A stretch of 64,000 bases of DNA, taken from Syngnathus acus. Taxonomy: Eukaryota; Chordata; Actinopteri; Syngnathiformes; Syngnathidae. Each line of letters begins with the position of its first letter. The stretch's first letter is position 1. Position numbers and translations under genes: made by a program. Positions 1 to 11,059 of the stretch are shown here, in pieces. The notes beneath the pieces were generated by a model. That model was not told where the DNA came from. It did no database searches and worked only from the letters and a program-made list of their open reading frames with translations. Location of the stretch: contig NC_051108.1 in assembly GCF_901709675.1 (NCBI RefSeq), forward strand, positions 3,938,631 to 4,002,630. Direction: 5' to 3'.

Positions 1-1169
1 GAAATTTAATAAGAGAGGGATAGAAACCTGATGGGAGGGAGGAATATTTATTTTGGGGGGGTATGGAAAAAAACGATTACATGCATTTATCTATCAAACT
101 CATGTTTTTTAGTAACTTTTTTTATGATTCAGTAATATGGATAAAATTGCCTCGGCCGTTTTATCGCCGACCGTGGTTGCTTACTTTCCCCACTGCTTAT
201 TTGATTAAATGTTGCAATTTCCAAACGTAGATCACAGATGGATGTCTAAGGATTGTTTCTACATGCATCTCAAAAACTGAATCATTTCCACTTCATCGAG
301 CAGAAAGATTTCCTACCATGCTTAAAATAATCAATAATAGAATTATTATTTAATATCAGGCAGCCAATTGGTTTGGAGATTCTCAAATGCAAAATCGTGG
401 ATGGCCATTCACGTTCTTAACATTCACCCCATAGTTCTCTTAATTGTGTGTTATCCATCAATGACTCCGGGTGGAGCCTCACTAAGGCTGAAAGCAACCG
501 ATGACGACCAGAATCTTTCAATCATATACGGGGGGGGGGATGTTTGATGGGTCATAAAACTTAGAATAATGGATCCGTGTTCCTCAGTGATGCAGTGGCC
601 TTGTGCTTGACTAGAAACCTCTCTTGTGAAAAATAGCCCGTATTGATCATTTATTGCAAGGTGGACATACTAAATTATTTCGCAATCTTTTTCCATTTGA
701 CAACTTGTGTATGTCAACGGAGATGTGTGCATGTGTGTTCCTCATTGCTGTGGGAATAAAAAAAGGCAGCACTTGTTTTTCTATCCATATTTTGGACATA
801 TCTCTTTCAATGTTTTAAAACTAAGCAGCGATGATCTTTCTGCTAAAACTCTGCAAATCCAAATGTGTGTGTGTGTTGATCTGCGTTCCTTCAGAGTGCG
901 AAAGGACAAAACCCTCCTTTATGTTTGTGATACCGGATATGCAAGAACTGTTCTGAATATTTATCTGATGGTTCTTTATCAATCACATAGTGCATAAATT
1001 GACACCGGGATGAACAATGATTGTGTTCTATATCATTGAAAGTCAGTTTGAAAGAATATTCTTGTGTGCATGAGCGAGGAAGAACTGGATGTGGTTTTGC
1101 TGTGGGGGGTTGGGGTGGGGAGTGACCAGGCCACCCTGGAAATACTAGCGTTTCTTTGTTTTCCCACAG
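1..1169 (+). other. Presumed intron upstream of the FLRT2 coding exon
   Basis: No convincing coding sequence is visible here. The stretch ends in a good splice acceptor, and FLRT genes typically have noncoding 5' exons followed by one coding exon, so this is most simply the 3' part of an intron. It contains a G run at about 530-539 and short GT-rich patches near 720-735 and 860-880. The promoter and first exon would lie outside the window. The intron assignment is inference. Confidence 0.5.
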
Positions 1170-1170
1170 G
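1144..1170 (+). other. Splice acceptor of the FLRT2 coding exon
   Basis: A pyrimidine-rich tract (TTTCTTTGTTTTCCCACAG) ends in AG at 1168-1169. A possible branch point (TACTAG) lies about 20 bases upstream. The exon would begin at 1170, 434 bases before the start codon. A spliced mRNA read would confirm it. Confidence 0.5.
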
Positions 1171-1603
1171 TCTCTGGTTCCAAATGTCACCCTCCTCGGA
1201 CTCTACCCCGGTCGGGGAACAGCAGCAGTGTGTGACGGACAGGCCAATGGAGCCTGCGGTGATTCTCTGCCGCGTGGCTTCAAACGGGACCTGGATGAGC
1301 TCTGCATGGTGCAACCTGTGAAGAGTCGTGCTGTGGTGTGACGTCTCAGTATGGATGGAGTCAATCAAAGGACCGGCCACCACTTATGAGACCACAGCTC
1401 TTCATCGGAGGACTCGCATGTTCAGGATTACTCCCGAATTTTCCTGATCATTCCCCAGCAACCGACATCATTAGCAGACTCTCCATGGTGGACTTTAATA
1501 TTTGTTGGATTATTCTATTATTTATACGTATTTTTTCTTTCTTTTAATCCCTCCCAGTTGTTTATTATAATTTTTTGTTTTTTTTTAATTATTATTATCA
1601 ACT
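1170..1603 (+). other. 5' UTR of FLRT2 with several upstream ORFs
   Basis: Between the predicted acceptor and the start codon there are several short ATG-initiated frames. They include 1184-1321 (45 codons plus stop), 1351-1389 (12 codons plus stop) and 1485-1547 (20 codons plus stop), with others near 1306 and 1419. None is in frame with the main ORF without an intervening stop. Such a leader would be expected to reduce initiation at the main ATG. That effect is inference from general translation biology. Confidence 0.5.
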
Positions 1604-3586
1604 ATGGAGTTTCTGACTGGACCCTGGAATAAGGATTGGACTTCATTCGTACAATTTTGGTTGACTGTAATTCTTAGCCTTCAAATGCAATTCAGCCCTG
1701 GTGCCTCTTGCCCAGAAGAGTGTCGTTGCGACAAATCATTTGTGTACTGCAACGAACGCAGCCTGACATCTGTGCCTCTTGGGATACAGGAGGGCTACAA
1801 TGTACTTTACCTACATAACAACCAGATCAACAATGCTGGCTTTCCTTTGGAACTTCACAATCTGGCTTCTGTGGAGACTGTGTTTCTCTATGGCAACCAG
1901 CTGGATGAGTTTCCCATCAATCTGCCCAAAAACACCAGAGTACTGCATCTCCAAGAGAACAATATTCAAACAATCTCCAGGGCAGCCCTAGCACAGTTGA
2001 CTCGATTAGAGGAGTTGCACCTTGATGACAACTCCATCTCCACAGTGGGGGTGGAAGAAGGGGCCTTTAGGGAGGCACTAAGCCTCAAACTCCTCTTCCT
2101 CACCAAGAACCACTTAAGCAGCGTTCCCATCGGTCTCCCGGAGGATTTGAAGGAGCTACGTTTGGATGAGAATCGAATCGCTAACATCGCAGAGGAGGCC
2201 TTCCAGAATGTGACGCGTCTACAGCGCCTCCTGCTGGACGGGAACCTGCTGACCGATGAAGGAATCGCGCCGGGCACCTTCCAGGAACTGGTCAATCTCC
2301 GAGAACTGGCACTGGCCCGTAACTCGCTCACCTTCCCTCCTCCCCTTTTACCGAGCCAGTCGTTGGTCAAACTCAGCCTACAGGAGAACCAGATAGACCA
2401 GATCCCGATAGCTGCGTTTGCAGACTTAAATAGACTGGAAAAGCTGGATATTTCCAGCAACCAACTTCAGACTCTTACCCAGGGTGTATTTGACAGCCTG
2501 TCGAGCTTAAGGCATCTCATTGTGCGAAATAACCCGTGGCGCTGTGACTGTGCAGTGAAATGGGTGGTGGTGTGGCTCAAGTCATTGCCTTCCTCCATAA
2601 ACGCCCGAGGCTTCGTGTGTCAGAGTCCCGACTGGGTGCGCGGCATGGCAATCCGTGAACTCACGTTGGATATTATCGAATGTCCAGTCGATACCCACCA
2701 ACCGCCGTGGCCCACACTTCGTTCTACACCTCCCCCTCCGCCCACGACTACCCCTCTCACCACCATGATCTCCACTCTTATAACCACATCCATCCCCGAC
2801 TACTTTGATTCGCCTTCTCCACCCGTTCCTCCAATCTATCACCATCTCCCCGGGCCTCTACCTCCTTACGAGGATCCCCTTCAGATTTCCTTCCATGTGG
2901 TTAACTCTTCGAATATAGAGGTGAGCTGGGCTTCGTATTTCACCGTCACGGCCTACAAAGTCACTTGGGTTAAACGGGGCCAAAGCCAAATAAATGAAGG
3001 GATGCAGGAACGGACTGTGAGCGGGGGGGAACGGCGTATCAGCCTCACCAATTTGGAGCCCCGGTCTGTGTACCGGATCTGTGTACACGTTTTGGACATC
3101 CATAACTCCTACAGGCCCGGGGAGGATACGATATGCTCCGAGGCCAGGACCAAGTCAGCCTTGCCGACTAAATCTCCTGGTTCAGGTCAAACTCCAAAGG
3201 AGAGTATTAATTCCACATTGTTAATGGCTGGCATCATAGGCGGGGCAGTACTGATCATCTTAATAACACTACTCAGCCTGTTTTGTTGGCACATGCACCG
3301 GAAGAGCCGGTCATCTTCGACCAAGTGGAAATACAACCGAGGTCGTAGAAAAGATGACTACTGCGAAGCTGGAACCAAGAAGGATAACTCCATTCTTGAA
3401 ATGACTGAAACCAGTTTCCAGATAGTGGCGCTAAACAACGAGCAGCTGCTCAAAGGAGATTTCCGTATTCAGCCTATCTATACACCCAATGGGGGGATTG
3501 GATTTAGAGACTGTCACCTCAGTAACAATAGCTTAGCCTACTGCAAGAGCAGCAACGTACCCAGTACGGAGTTTTGCCACACGTAA
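1604..3586 (+). CDS. flrt2: Fibronectin leucine-rich transmembrane protein 2 (FLRT2 ortholog)
   Basis: This is a complete, uninterrupted 660-codon single-exon ORF. The start has A at -3 and G at +4, and an in-frame stop lies at 1586-1588. Residues 1-35 form a signal peptide. An LRRNT cap follows (Cys36, 40, 42, 49), then about ten leucine-rich repeats (roughly 60-310) and an LRRCT cap (Cys314, 316, 339, 360). Next come a Pro/Thr-rich linker (about 368-425), a fibronectin III domain (about 426-515), a transmembrane helix (about 541-561) and a roughly 99-residue cytoplasmic tail. N-glycosylation sequons occur at N202, N434 and N536. From memory, the LRR region (for example NERSLTSVPLG) and the tail (KWKYNRGRRKDDYCEAGTKK, and the CHT end) match FLRT2 better than FLRT1 or FLRT3, and human FLRT2 is also 660 residues. 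FLRT proteins act at the cell surface as homophilic adhesion molecules and as ligands for Unc5 and latrophilin receptors in axon guidance, cell migration and synapse formation. The Pro/Thr linker is the part least like human FLRT2. Whether it is a single-copy gene or a teleost duplicate cannot be told from one locus. Confidence 0.96.
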   Translation: MEFLTGPWNKDWTSFVQFWLTVILSLQMQFSPGASCPEECRCDKSFVYCNERSLTSVPLGIQEGYNVLYLHNNQINNAGFPLELHNLASVETVFLYGNQLDEFPINLPKNTRVLHLQENNIQTISRAALAQLTRLEELHLDDNSISTVGVEEGAFREALSLKLLFLTKNHLSSVPIGLPEDLKELRLDENRIANIAEEAFQNVTRLQRLLLDGNLLTDEGIAPGTFQELVNLRELALARNSLTFPPPLLPSQSLVKLSLQENQIDQIPIAAFADLNRLEKLDISSNQLQTLTQGVFDSLSSLRHLIVRNNPWRCDCAVKWVVVWLKSLPSSINARGFVCQSPDWVRGMAIRELTLDIIECPVDTHQPPWPTLRSTPPPPPTTTPLTTMISTLITTSIPDYFDSPSPPVPPIYHHLPGPLPPYEDPLQISFHVVNSSNIEVSWASYFTVTAYKVTWVKRGQSQINEGMQERTVSGGERRISLTNLEPRSVYRICVHVLDIHNSYRPGEDTICSEARTKSALPTKSPGSGQTPKESINSTLLMAGIIGGAVLIILITLLSLFCWHMHRKSRSSSTKWKYNRGRRKDDYCEAGTKKDNSILEMTETSFQIVALNNEQLLKGDFRIQPIYTPNGGIGFRDCHLSNNSLAYCKSSNVPSTEFCHT

Positions 3587-3891
3587 TGCCGTGGTAAAAT
3601 ATCGCAGTGGCGCACCCACAGACTCCAAAAAAAAGAACGATTGACAATATGTACAACACACACACACAGTTTGTGTAGACAATAACAGAAAAATATATCT
3701 AAAAAAAAAAAATATAGTGACATATAACTGTACAATATATTTCCAAGTTCTGTCTATGATGTAATTTATACTGTGGATAATAATGTGGGATTCTCTGCTA
3801 TCTTTTTTATTCATAGGAAAAGGAGTCCCAAGTGTTTTTTTTTTTTTTGATAAACAGCAGGGTTTTCAAAGTTGTTAAAATGGTCAATACT

Positions 3892-3927
3892 GTACATGAA
3901 CACGGATTTGTACATGAACACGGATTT
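3892..3927 (+). repeat. 18-bp direct tandem repeat, two copies
   Basis: The unit GTACATGAACACGGATTT occurs exactly twice in a row (3892-3909 and 3910-3927) and is followed by another GTAC. Read with the flanking T, each copy starts with TGTACATG, which resembles a Pumilio-type element if transcribed in the 3' UTR. The repeat is directly seen. The RNA-binding role is speculative. Confidence 0.8.
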
Positions 3928-4449
3928 GTACAATCACGGCAACCTGGGTGTAGCTTCTGGCAAATTCTGTCAGCTTTGGAAAATGTTGGGCACTTTGAGG
4001 GCTGGGATACTTTGCTAACCACAGAAGCAAAAATAAAACAAAATTGCCTTTTTATGCTTACCCCTCCCATGGAAACAATAGCGGCACTTGTGAGTGATTG
4101 TAGAAGAAGTGTGATTGGATTGTTTCCTATCAGAGAAATCCCAAAAGTGCTTTTAACTCTTAAAATCGTCTGTGCTCAATTTGTTTATTATAACCGAGCC
4201 AAGATGAGCCTCGGTTAAGAGGCGCTTTTTTGGAAAACTCGGAAATAGGATTTGTCATCTTCTGCACACTAAGACACAACTTGATTAACACGAACATAAG
4301 CAACAAAGAATGATTACTCTCGATGCAGTGTATGAATGTGCTTAGTGGCCCCCCCCAACCTTCATATCTTTCATAATGTTTTAGCAAGTGAGGCCACAAG
4401 GGGGCAGTTTCTTTCAGCATAGTGTGAAACTAAGGGCATGCTGCAGACA

Positions 4450-4469
4450 GGGGGGGGGGGGGGGGGGGG
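4450..4469 (+). repeat. Homopolymer G20 tract
   Basis: Twenty consecutive G residues lie in the predicted 3' UTR. Such a run could form a G-quadruplex in DNA or RNA, and it is prone to length errors in sequencing, so the exact count is uncertain. Confidence 0.9.
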
Positions 4470-6564
4470 AGAACACACAGCTCACTACCATCCCCTCAAA
4501 TTTCATAACCCAGATGACATTACTCTGTTCAGACAGCATTGTTATGTTATTGCTCATTGGGTTTTCTTTAATGACGTGGAATCATTTTAAACTAATTGTG
4601 TCTTCCGTGCTTTGTGGCGAAAATATGGATTTTCACCATTGTGGTTTGTCTGAGTGGGCTTTTCAATGTGATGAGCATTCCAAAGACAGCCTGTAATAAT
4701 TTATTCATAGATTTTGAAAATTAGCAAGTAACTCAACAATTGCACTTTTGCAATAAGTGCTCATTATTTTGAATTACGTTCCTGAAATGTTTTGGACCTA
4801 CGGATTTCATGGTGGGAGGAATGAATGTGTCTCTCCCGCCATCTTCTACTTCCCTGGCCTCCCTGTCCCTGTCCCAATATCTCAGATCCCAGCATGTGCT
4901 CAATTAAAGTAGTTTCCTTGCCCTTCAGCTCACGGACTGAGGCAGCAGCGCTTTGCATGCCATGTGCCAGCGAGAGGTCTTCATTATGCACTTCTTAAGA
5001 AGACTCTATTTGATTTGACATCATTTTATTTTGAGGGGGCCAAGCTTAAAGAGTTCCCACCCTCAACCTCCCCCAACCAACTCTTTCCTTATAATCCTCC
5101 CAAAAAAGAAAATATGCACATTTTACTTTCACTCGGCTGCACCTAACTCACGCTGGGCATGTTAACTCTTTGTGAGGCCCCAAAAACTTCACCCACTATT
5201 GAAAAAAAAAAAAGACTATCGTTGATGTATTATAGTATTTGAAATCCAGCAATAGAGTAGCAAACTGCAAGACTTTCACAGCTCCATTATTAAATATTTA
5301 AGATATCATTGAGTGCTTTTATGTACATTTCTCATTCAACCAAAGCAATTTCTTGCCTTGCATCAAATCAAGGGTGATCATTTTAATCATGGCTAAGTCC
5401 AGAATCGAGTGCCATTATTATAAGCTAAAAAATAAAATATAGCACAATCCACACTTAAATTACCAGTCAGATTATTTTGCTTTATTTTCCCCCAATCTTC
5501 TGTGGTTATCAGAGCCTCTCCACTTTATGTTGAACTTTTTCTACTAATAACATATCAGCGCACCCAGAAGACGTACCAAGTGTTCCTGTGACCTACCCTG
5601 CTTTAACAATCGTAAAACAGCTGACAAAGCACTGAACCAACAAATTCATTGTGTGGTTTGCTCTACATGCTGCACCCACTCACCATAATATCCTGCACAC
5701 AAGCTTAAAGAACATTTCCATTTTTTTTTTTTCCATATGGTTTCTCCCACGGACATATTTGCCTTACCTTTTTATGCAGGATTGATTAATTAATTAAATA
5801 TATATACAGGATGAGATTTAAGGAGACAGCAACAAGAATGCCCGAATGATAGCACATTTACTCGGCCTTGGTGGTGACAATAACGGTGCCAATAGGAACA
5901 ACGCCGCTAACACACATACTCACACTCGCTAATGAGACTTTTCATCCACACTGCCAGACCTTTCAGCGCTCCTACACGGTGTGGTTAATGATTCAACCAG
6001 GCTAGGGAAGCATTTTAGTGGTTGTTTTGCAGAAAGCGTTACTCCTCATTTAATTCACGGTTAAAGCATTTAACATAATGCTGAGACAAATGGAATTAAA
6101 CGAAATGGAATGCAAATTGACTGCTAGTGTTGGTTTGTGTTGTTTTATTATTTTTTTTTTTTTCCTGATTGATTGGGTGTTTTTTTATTTTATTTTAACT
6201 ACACTTCCTGTTGGCAAATCTTTCACTGCAAATATTTATCAGCAAGTAACACAAATTTGCATGTTGTACCTTCATTACCTTTAATTTTGTTCATTTGACG
6301 TTACAAATATATTTTATAGCAATCGTTCACCCAGTGGTTGTGATAGAGAGCATCTATGAAAATTGATTTTAGCTGCAAAAAAATTTACAGCGCATGTAAA
6401 ATGGCGACACATTGATCACGTTAGAAAACCCACGCAGAGATGTTTCTTCGGAACCAAAGTTAAGAATTTCTGTTCTCATCTTGAAATGTTGATGTTGTTC
6501 CATGTATGTGCCTTGAGGTTGAACTTACAATGTAAAGTCCTTGAAACCTTTAAATGTTTTTGCA

Positions 6565-6640
6565 CAAACTGTACATACTTAAGTGAAGTTTTTTTGTTTT
6601 GTTTTTTTAAATAAAAGAGCCATTGGATTTGAGCGCTCAC
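6565..6640 (+). terminator. Candidate FLRT2 polyadenylation signal
   Basis: The AATAAA hexamer is at 6610-6615. It is preceded by TGTACATA near 6571 and a long U-rich stretch (6590-6608). GT-rich sequence follows around 6683-6702. This arrangement is typical of a vertebrate cleavage site, which would fall about 15-30 bases after the hexamer. It lies 3 kb past the stop codon, and other sites could be used. Confidence 0.4.
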
Positions 6641-7392
6641 TCCCGTTTTATTCAGAGAACATTTCCCTATAATATTTAACATTTTGTATTCTGTGCCGGT
6701 GTAAGCCTACCTATGATGGGTCAGAGAATTAATTTCTTTTTTTTTTTTTTTCTGTTGTAAGGGATGCTCAAGAAATATTAGTGTAGCCACCACAGCTTAG
6801 CACAAAGCTGGAGAAAATCCAGGCCACCCCAACATTGTACTCTTATGGCACAACTAAATCCGACAGTAAGCCTATTCCATTCTTCCTAAACTATATATAT
6901 AAAAAATAAAATAAAATACGAGCCCACTGAATCCCAGAAACAGGACGTTGCTATGATGCTCAAAATACAGAAAATGTCAAATGATCTGTTTTTATATGTT
7001 TTTGTAAGCAAAAACTGCAAGTTACAAGAAACATGAAGACATGGCATTCTTGTCTCACCCTGTTTTAGATGTTATTATTCTTTTTTTACGTTTAAATTGT
7101 AAAAGATTTACAATGAATTTAATTCCATTCCATAATGGGTTTGTATTCCTAAAATATTTTCCCATTGACACCAATTGCCAACATATTTTATTCTTTTATT
7201 ATATGCACATTTTTAGGTAACATTTAAAAAATATATATATGTAAAAGGGTGTACGTAAATTAACTCAATTGTAAAAATAACATTTAGGGTCACAAATATT
7301 TTCAAGCTAATGTAAACAGTCAATGCTAACACAGTAATAAAGTCCAAATTGTTTGACATTCAAATCAAATTGTGTCACACGTTTCATCATAC
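6641..7392. other. Intergenic, AT-rich, no gene seen
   Basis: Short T runs and ATATAT patches (for example 6892-6900 and 7231-7240) are the only structure noticed. Confidence 0.5.
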
Positions 7393-7552
7393 TACCGTAT
7401 TGGCCCGAATATAAGACGACCCCGATTATAAGACGACCCCCTCTTTTTCAAGACTCAAGTTTGAAAAAAGCCTTTGTCTAGACCCCGAATGTAAGATGAC
7501 CCCCCCTTTTTCAGTTTTATTTCAATGAAAAAAAACTCATCTTATATTCATC
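7393..7552. mobile_element. MITE-like element, ACGACCCC relative of the CCGTATT family
   Basis: It begins TACCGTATTGGCCCGAATAT and then repeats a TATAAGACGACCCC-type motif several times (around 7410-7440 and 7480-7505). The start CCGTATT plus a subterminal ATAAG-ACG-CCC motif parallels the ends of the larger family, but the internal sequence is different. The right end is decayed (ACTCATCTTATATTC near 7535-7552), so the 3' boundary is approximate. Confidence 0.6.
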
Positions 7553-9654
7553 TTCATTTCCCCAATTTTCAAGTGTAATATTTCAGAGACATGCTCTCTT
7601 TTAATTTTGTGATGTTTAAATCGTTCTAAGTTAGAGAGAATGATCATGAGCGACACATCTGCTAGCACCACACATTAATGCCAGCACACTTTGTATCTTC
7701 CCTTTAATGAGCCTTCTATTTTATCTAAACGAGAGCGACAATGTTTTTCAAATCCCATCTCGCATTACGTAATGAAATGTGATTTTTCTGCTTTTGAAAT
7801 GTTCTATGAACAGGTGTCAGCTCAAAAATCAAACGATGCAATTCCATATTTTCAAACGTGGACATCTGATAGACTAAATAGTGAAGTGGCTGCTTTAAAA
7901 GATTAACTCTGTTGTTCGTCACGTTTTATAGCGGGCTGAGCAGCCTTTAATTATAGCGTGAACACAGGTGAGGCCGCTGCCGCTATTTTCACCGCTAGGC
8001 TAATGGATGTCACGACTAGGTCACTGCGGTTCTCTGTCCATTTGCTGCCAACGGCAAATGCCACGAACATTAAGTCAATCAAATCGGTATCACCTTGCTC
8101 TTAGCTTACATAAAAATGAAGAGAAGCTTTTTCCGTTTTATACACTTATGCAATATTTTGAAAGCTGGTATTCATGACAACAGTGTCGGCAACATTTATA
8201 AACCATATGGCCTTCGAACCATGATCCGTTTCTAGTCTGCAAAATTGTAGACTACAGGGCTTTGTTGTTTTTGCTTTTAATCATTTTTCAGTTTGTTTAC
8301 CGCATTGCTACTGAATGTCTGAGTGACATGACTAATTACTGGCACAGCAGTTCATGTTCGGGGATCGGTGTGAAACGGAGTCGCTTTGACAACAATGTTG
8401 TAAATAATTTACATGAAACAATTGAAAAGCAGAACGAAATAGCTCTTTTTGTGTTGAATAATATATATTAATAGTTTGAACGCACTAGCCGCTGACTTTT
8501 GAAATGTTTGCAAACTCATGTTTCCAAACTTGTCCCCAAAACACTGTTTTCTTTTTTACAATGCATAAAAGTGAGTCGCCAGCTGTACTTAGTTTTAATT
8601 GGTAACAAAATGAGTTTTACACTGAGAGCTGTTGTGTTACCGCCTGAAAGATTTTCAGACCTATAAGGCATTTACAGGTGTTAACACAATCAAAAGAACA
8701 AATTGGTGCCACTTGAAATAATACTTTGTTTGGACATGCACTCGCTGCTTGATAATTACAAACAGCAAGTACAAAGTTGTTTTTCGGATGGTTTTTGCTT
8801 TTTTCAGAGGTTTTATCCTGAGCACAGGTTTTACAGCGATGCAATCCAGTAGATCACCATTTTATACAACAAACTGATCATCAAATTATCCTTCCAAATG
8901 CAATGCAGCTGCTTTTGTAAAGTACTTTAGATTGTACAGTATCCTTAAGTGAATTCATTTACTTGATTAAAAAAATTGACTTACTCATACAATATTAATT
9001 ATAGGCAACGATCCAAAAGTATTTTCAGATGGATGCTCTCGATGTAATTAAATTTTTTCATGAAGTGTCTGCTGATGATTCATCAGTCTGTAAAAATGTT
9101 TTTTTTTTAATTGTAAGTAGTTAAAGATATGAAGGTGAAGATTTTATTTAATTTCCAATTGTTATTCCAGCAACAAGAATAAAGATTTTTCTTTTTATCA
9201 ATTCATATTTCATCCAACACTTGCCCATTGAGGATGTATTTGGTCCAGATCTAAACAACGCCGCTTCATTGTCTTGGCTTACTTACCCAACAATGATTCC
9301 TGCTACTAAAAACAGTTCTTTGAATTTTCCGAATGTTAAAATATTAATCTTACACAAAAGCAAGTCGGACGAGCTGTCTGGTCAATGTTTATGCAAGTGC
9401 ACTGAGATAAAGGCCTCTTAAAATAACTTTGCAATAAATCCACAGCTCTCGCTGTAGTCTTAAAATATTTGTATTTGTGCCTCCTATCAGAGAAACTTGG
9501 AACAAATTACCTAAAAACTGACCGGATTAAAGTTTAACTTCCTGTCTCTGGACCTCCGAGAGCTTGGTCACTCCACCATATGTTGAGCCAGTGGGTCAGA
9601 GGAGTCACAATTCCTGGTGGGACAGAGCAGCTGTGACCTTGAGACGAGACTCAC
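7553..9654. other. Intergenic, no gene seen
   Basis: Unique AT-rich sequence. Open frames here are short, with no recognisable domain. No transposon was recognised. Confidence 0.5.
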
Positions 9655-9811
9655 CGCCTGGGTACGACCTATAATGAATGAAGATGGTGATGAATAGTGA
9701 AGGCAAGAAGGTGAAGCAGGTGACCAGGAATTGGCAGAAAATGGCTTCTTATGAGGAGTCACATCTGGTGCACCATCCAAAGACTCCATGTAATGATCGT
9801 AACTTGAGCTC
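9655..9811 (-). other. Candidate orphan coding exon (unidentified)
   Basis: On the minus strand a polypyrimidine stretch leads to a CAG acceptor (plus 9812-9814). A 157-base open segment follows and ends at a consensus GTGAGT donor (plus 9649-9654). In the one frame examined it reads 52 residues, beginning SSSYDHYMESLDGAPD and ending FIIGRTQA, with no stop. It would enter with one leftover base and leave on a codon boundary. The peptide is rich in Ser and Pro. I do not recognise it and see no partner exons, so this may be chance. Confidence 0.2.
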
Positions 9812-9932
9812 CTGCCACAGAGGGTAAAAAATATATACTTTTAATATTTCATACAACATGGTGAGAAGGTCAAATAAGTGAGCGTCAGGTTTATTTCATG
9901 TCACAAAGAAGAACAATATGAATATGGTACAT

Positions 9933-10085
9933 CATGGGTAGGCAACTCCGGTTCTCTTCTGCATGTTTTCTATGCCGCCATGTTTCGACATACCTCATTC
10001 AAATGATCAGGATTGGAATCCAGTTTTTGCAGACCTTGCTAATTATCTGACCATTTGATTGAAAATGAAGACATAGAAAACACCG
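9933..10085. mobile_element. hAT-type nonautonomous element fragment
   Basis: It contains GGGTAGGCAACTCCGGTTCT at its left end, then CATTCAAATGATCAGGATTG and TTGCAGACCTTGCTAATTA. These resemble an abundant fish repeat whose hAT-type end starts CAGGGGTGGGCAA. The copy is diverged and no target-site duplication could be fixed. Confidence 0.45.
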
Positions 10086-11059
10086 ATCCATCTTCTTTGT
10101 TATGCAGTATTACCTTCATTATTTCAGGTATCCTTGGATATTTTCGGCAAAGGCTTTGCTCTTGTAGTTGTATGGCTTCCAGAGTAGTGCAAAGTGCAAA
10201 TGACTGCTATTAAAGAGCCCTCGAATGTTTTGCTGTTCAGCCAGCGTCTGCTGAGTGCTTACTGTCTGGGTTGTTTGTGTGCTGCCTTGTTTTATTTTTA
10301 TTTCTTCTGAAGAGCTGTGAATGCTCTACTTTGCCATATAAGGGCGGATGGAGTTGAATTTCTGTAACCGCAGAAATGCAAGGCGTCGATCGTGATTGTT
10401 GGTAGTCAGCGGCAATTTTTAGGGGATATAAACCCTTCAAATAAAAGAAGCCCAGAGAACTATCCATAGTTAAAATTCAAATCATCACTTAAAAATCTCA
10501 TTTGATATTCTGTTTATTCTATATTGTTGAATTAAACAGCTACTGTGTGTTAACAACTAGCCTGCTTTCAATCTCCGATCACTCGCTCTTTGTGCTTGGC
10601 GAGAAGTGGCAAAGACAAAAAACAGGGGCAGTCGAAATGAACACAAGATCCTCAGAGATTGTGCTGAGGAACGGTCTCGTGGTGAAAAGGTGGTGACAGT
10701 TCATCGGGCAAAACCAGTACCCCCTTAGACACAAAGCAGAAGCTCTTTTGTCTCACAGCTGGGAAAACTATGGCCCAAAGCTGTTTAAATGTTATGCAGG
10801 AAAGACTATTTCTTATGGGGCCCATGTCCTGAGTGCACATTACATGTTAATGACTTGGAACACAGACAGCCCAGCAGAGTCTCGAACTGCCAATTAAGCG
10901 TACGCTGCGTACACCAGTGATGTTCCGACGCTAACCGTATGATAGCGCTGAAGCTTGGCTTGGGGTGCTCCAATGCTGAGTCCATCCCAGACGAACAGAA
11001 CCAGCTGTTGATTGGTCGATCGGGGCTATTTGATCGTCAGTAGTTGCAAACAAAATGCA
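10086..11059. other. Intergenic, no gene seen
   Basis: Unique sequence with short open frames only. No repeats were recognised. Confidence 0.5.

Larger units (their letters stand above)
3587..6635 (+). other. Probable FLRT2 3' UTR
   Basis: The 3 kb after the stop codon has no supported gene. It is AT-rich, with short A and T runs, a CA run (3656-3668), an 18-bp tandem repeat (3892-3927) and a G20 tract (4450-4469). An earlier AATAAA lies near 4030. A stronger end-of-transcript configuration is at 6560-6640. No recognisable transposon is present in this span. The extent of the UTR is inference. Confidence 0.45.

Noticed and set aside
1033-1383. 116-codon minus-strand frame across the splice acceptor
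   Set aside because: It spans the predicted intron-exon boundary and has no recognisable domain.
1966-2460. 164-codon minus-strand frame inside FLRT2
   Set aside because: It overlaps the well-supported LRR coding region on the other strand and shows no domain. Long antisense frames are common opposite LRR genes.
3832-4218. 128-codon + frame after FLRT2
   Set aside because: It includes the 18-bp tandem repeat and a poly-T start, has no domain, and lies in the predicted 3' UTR.
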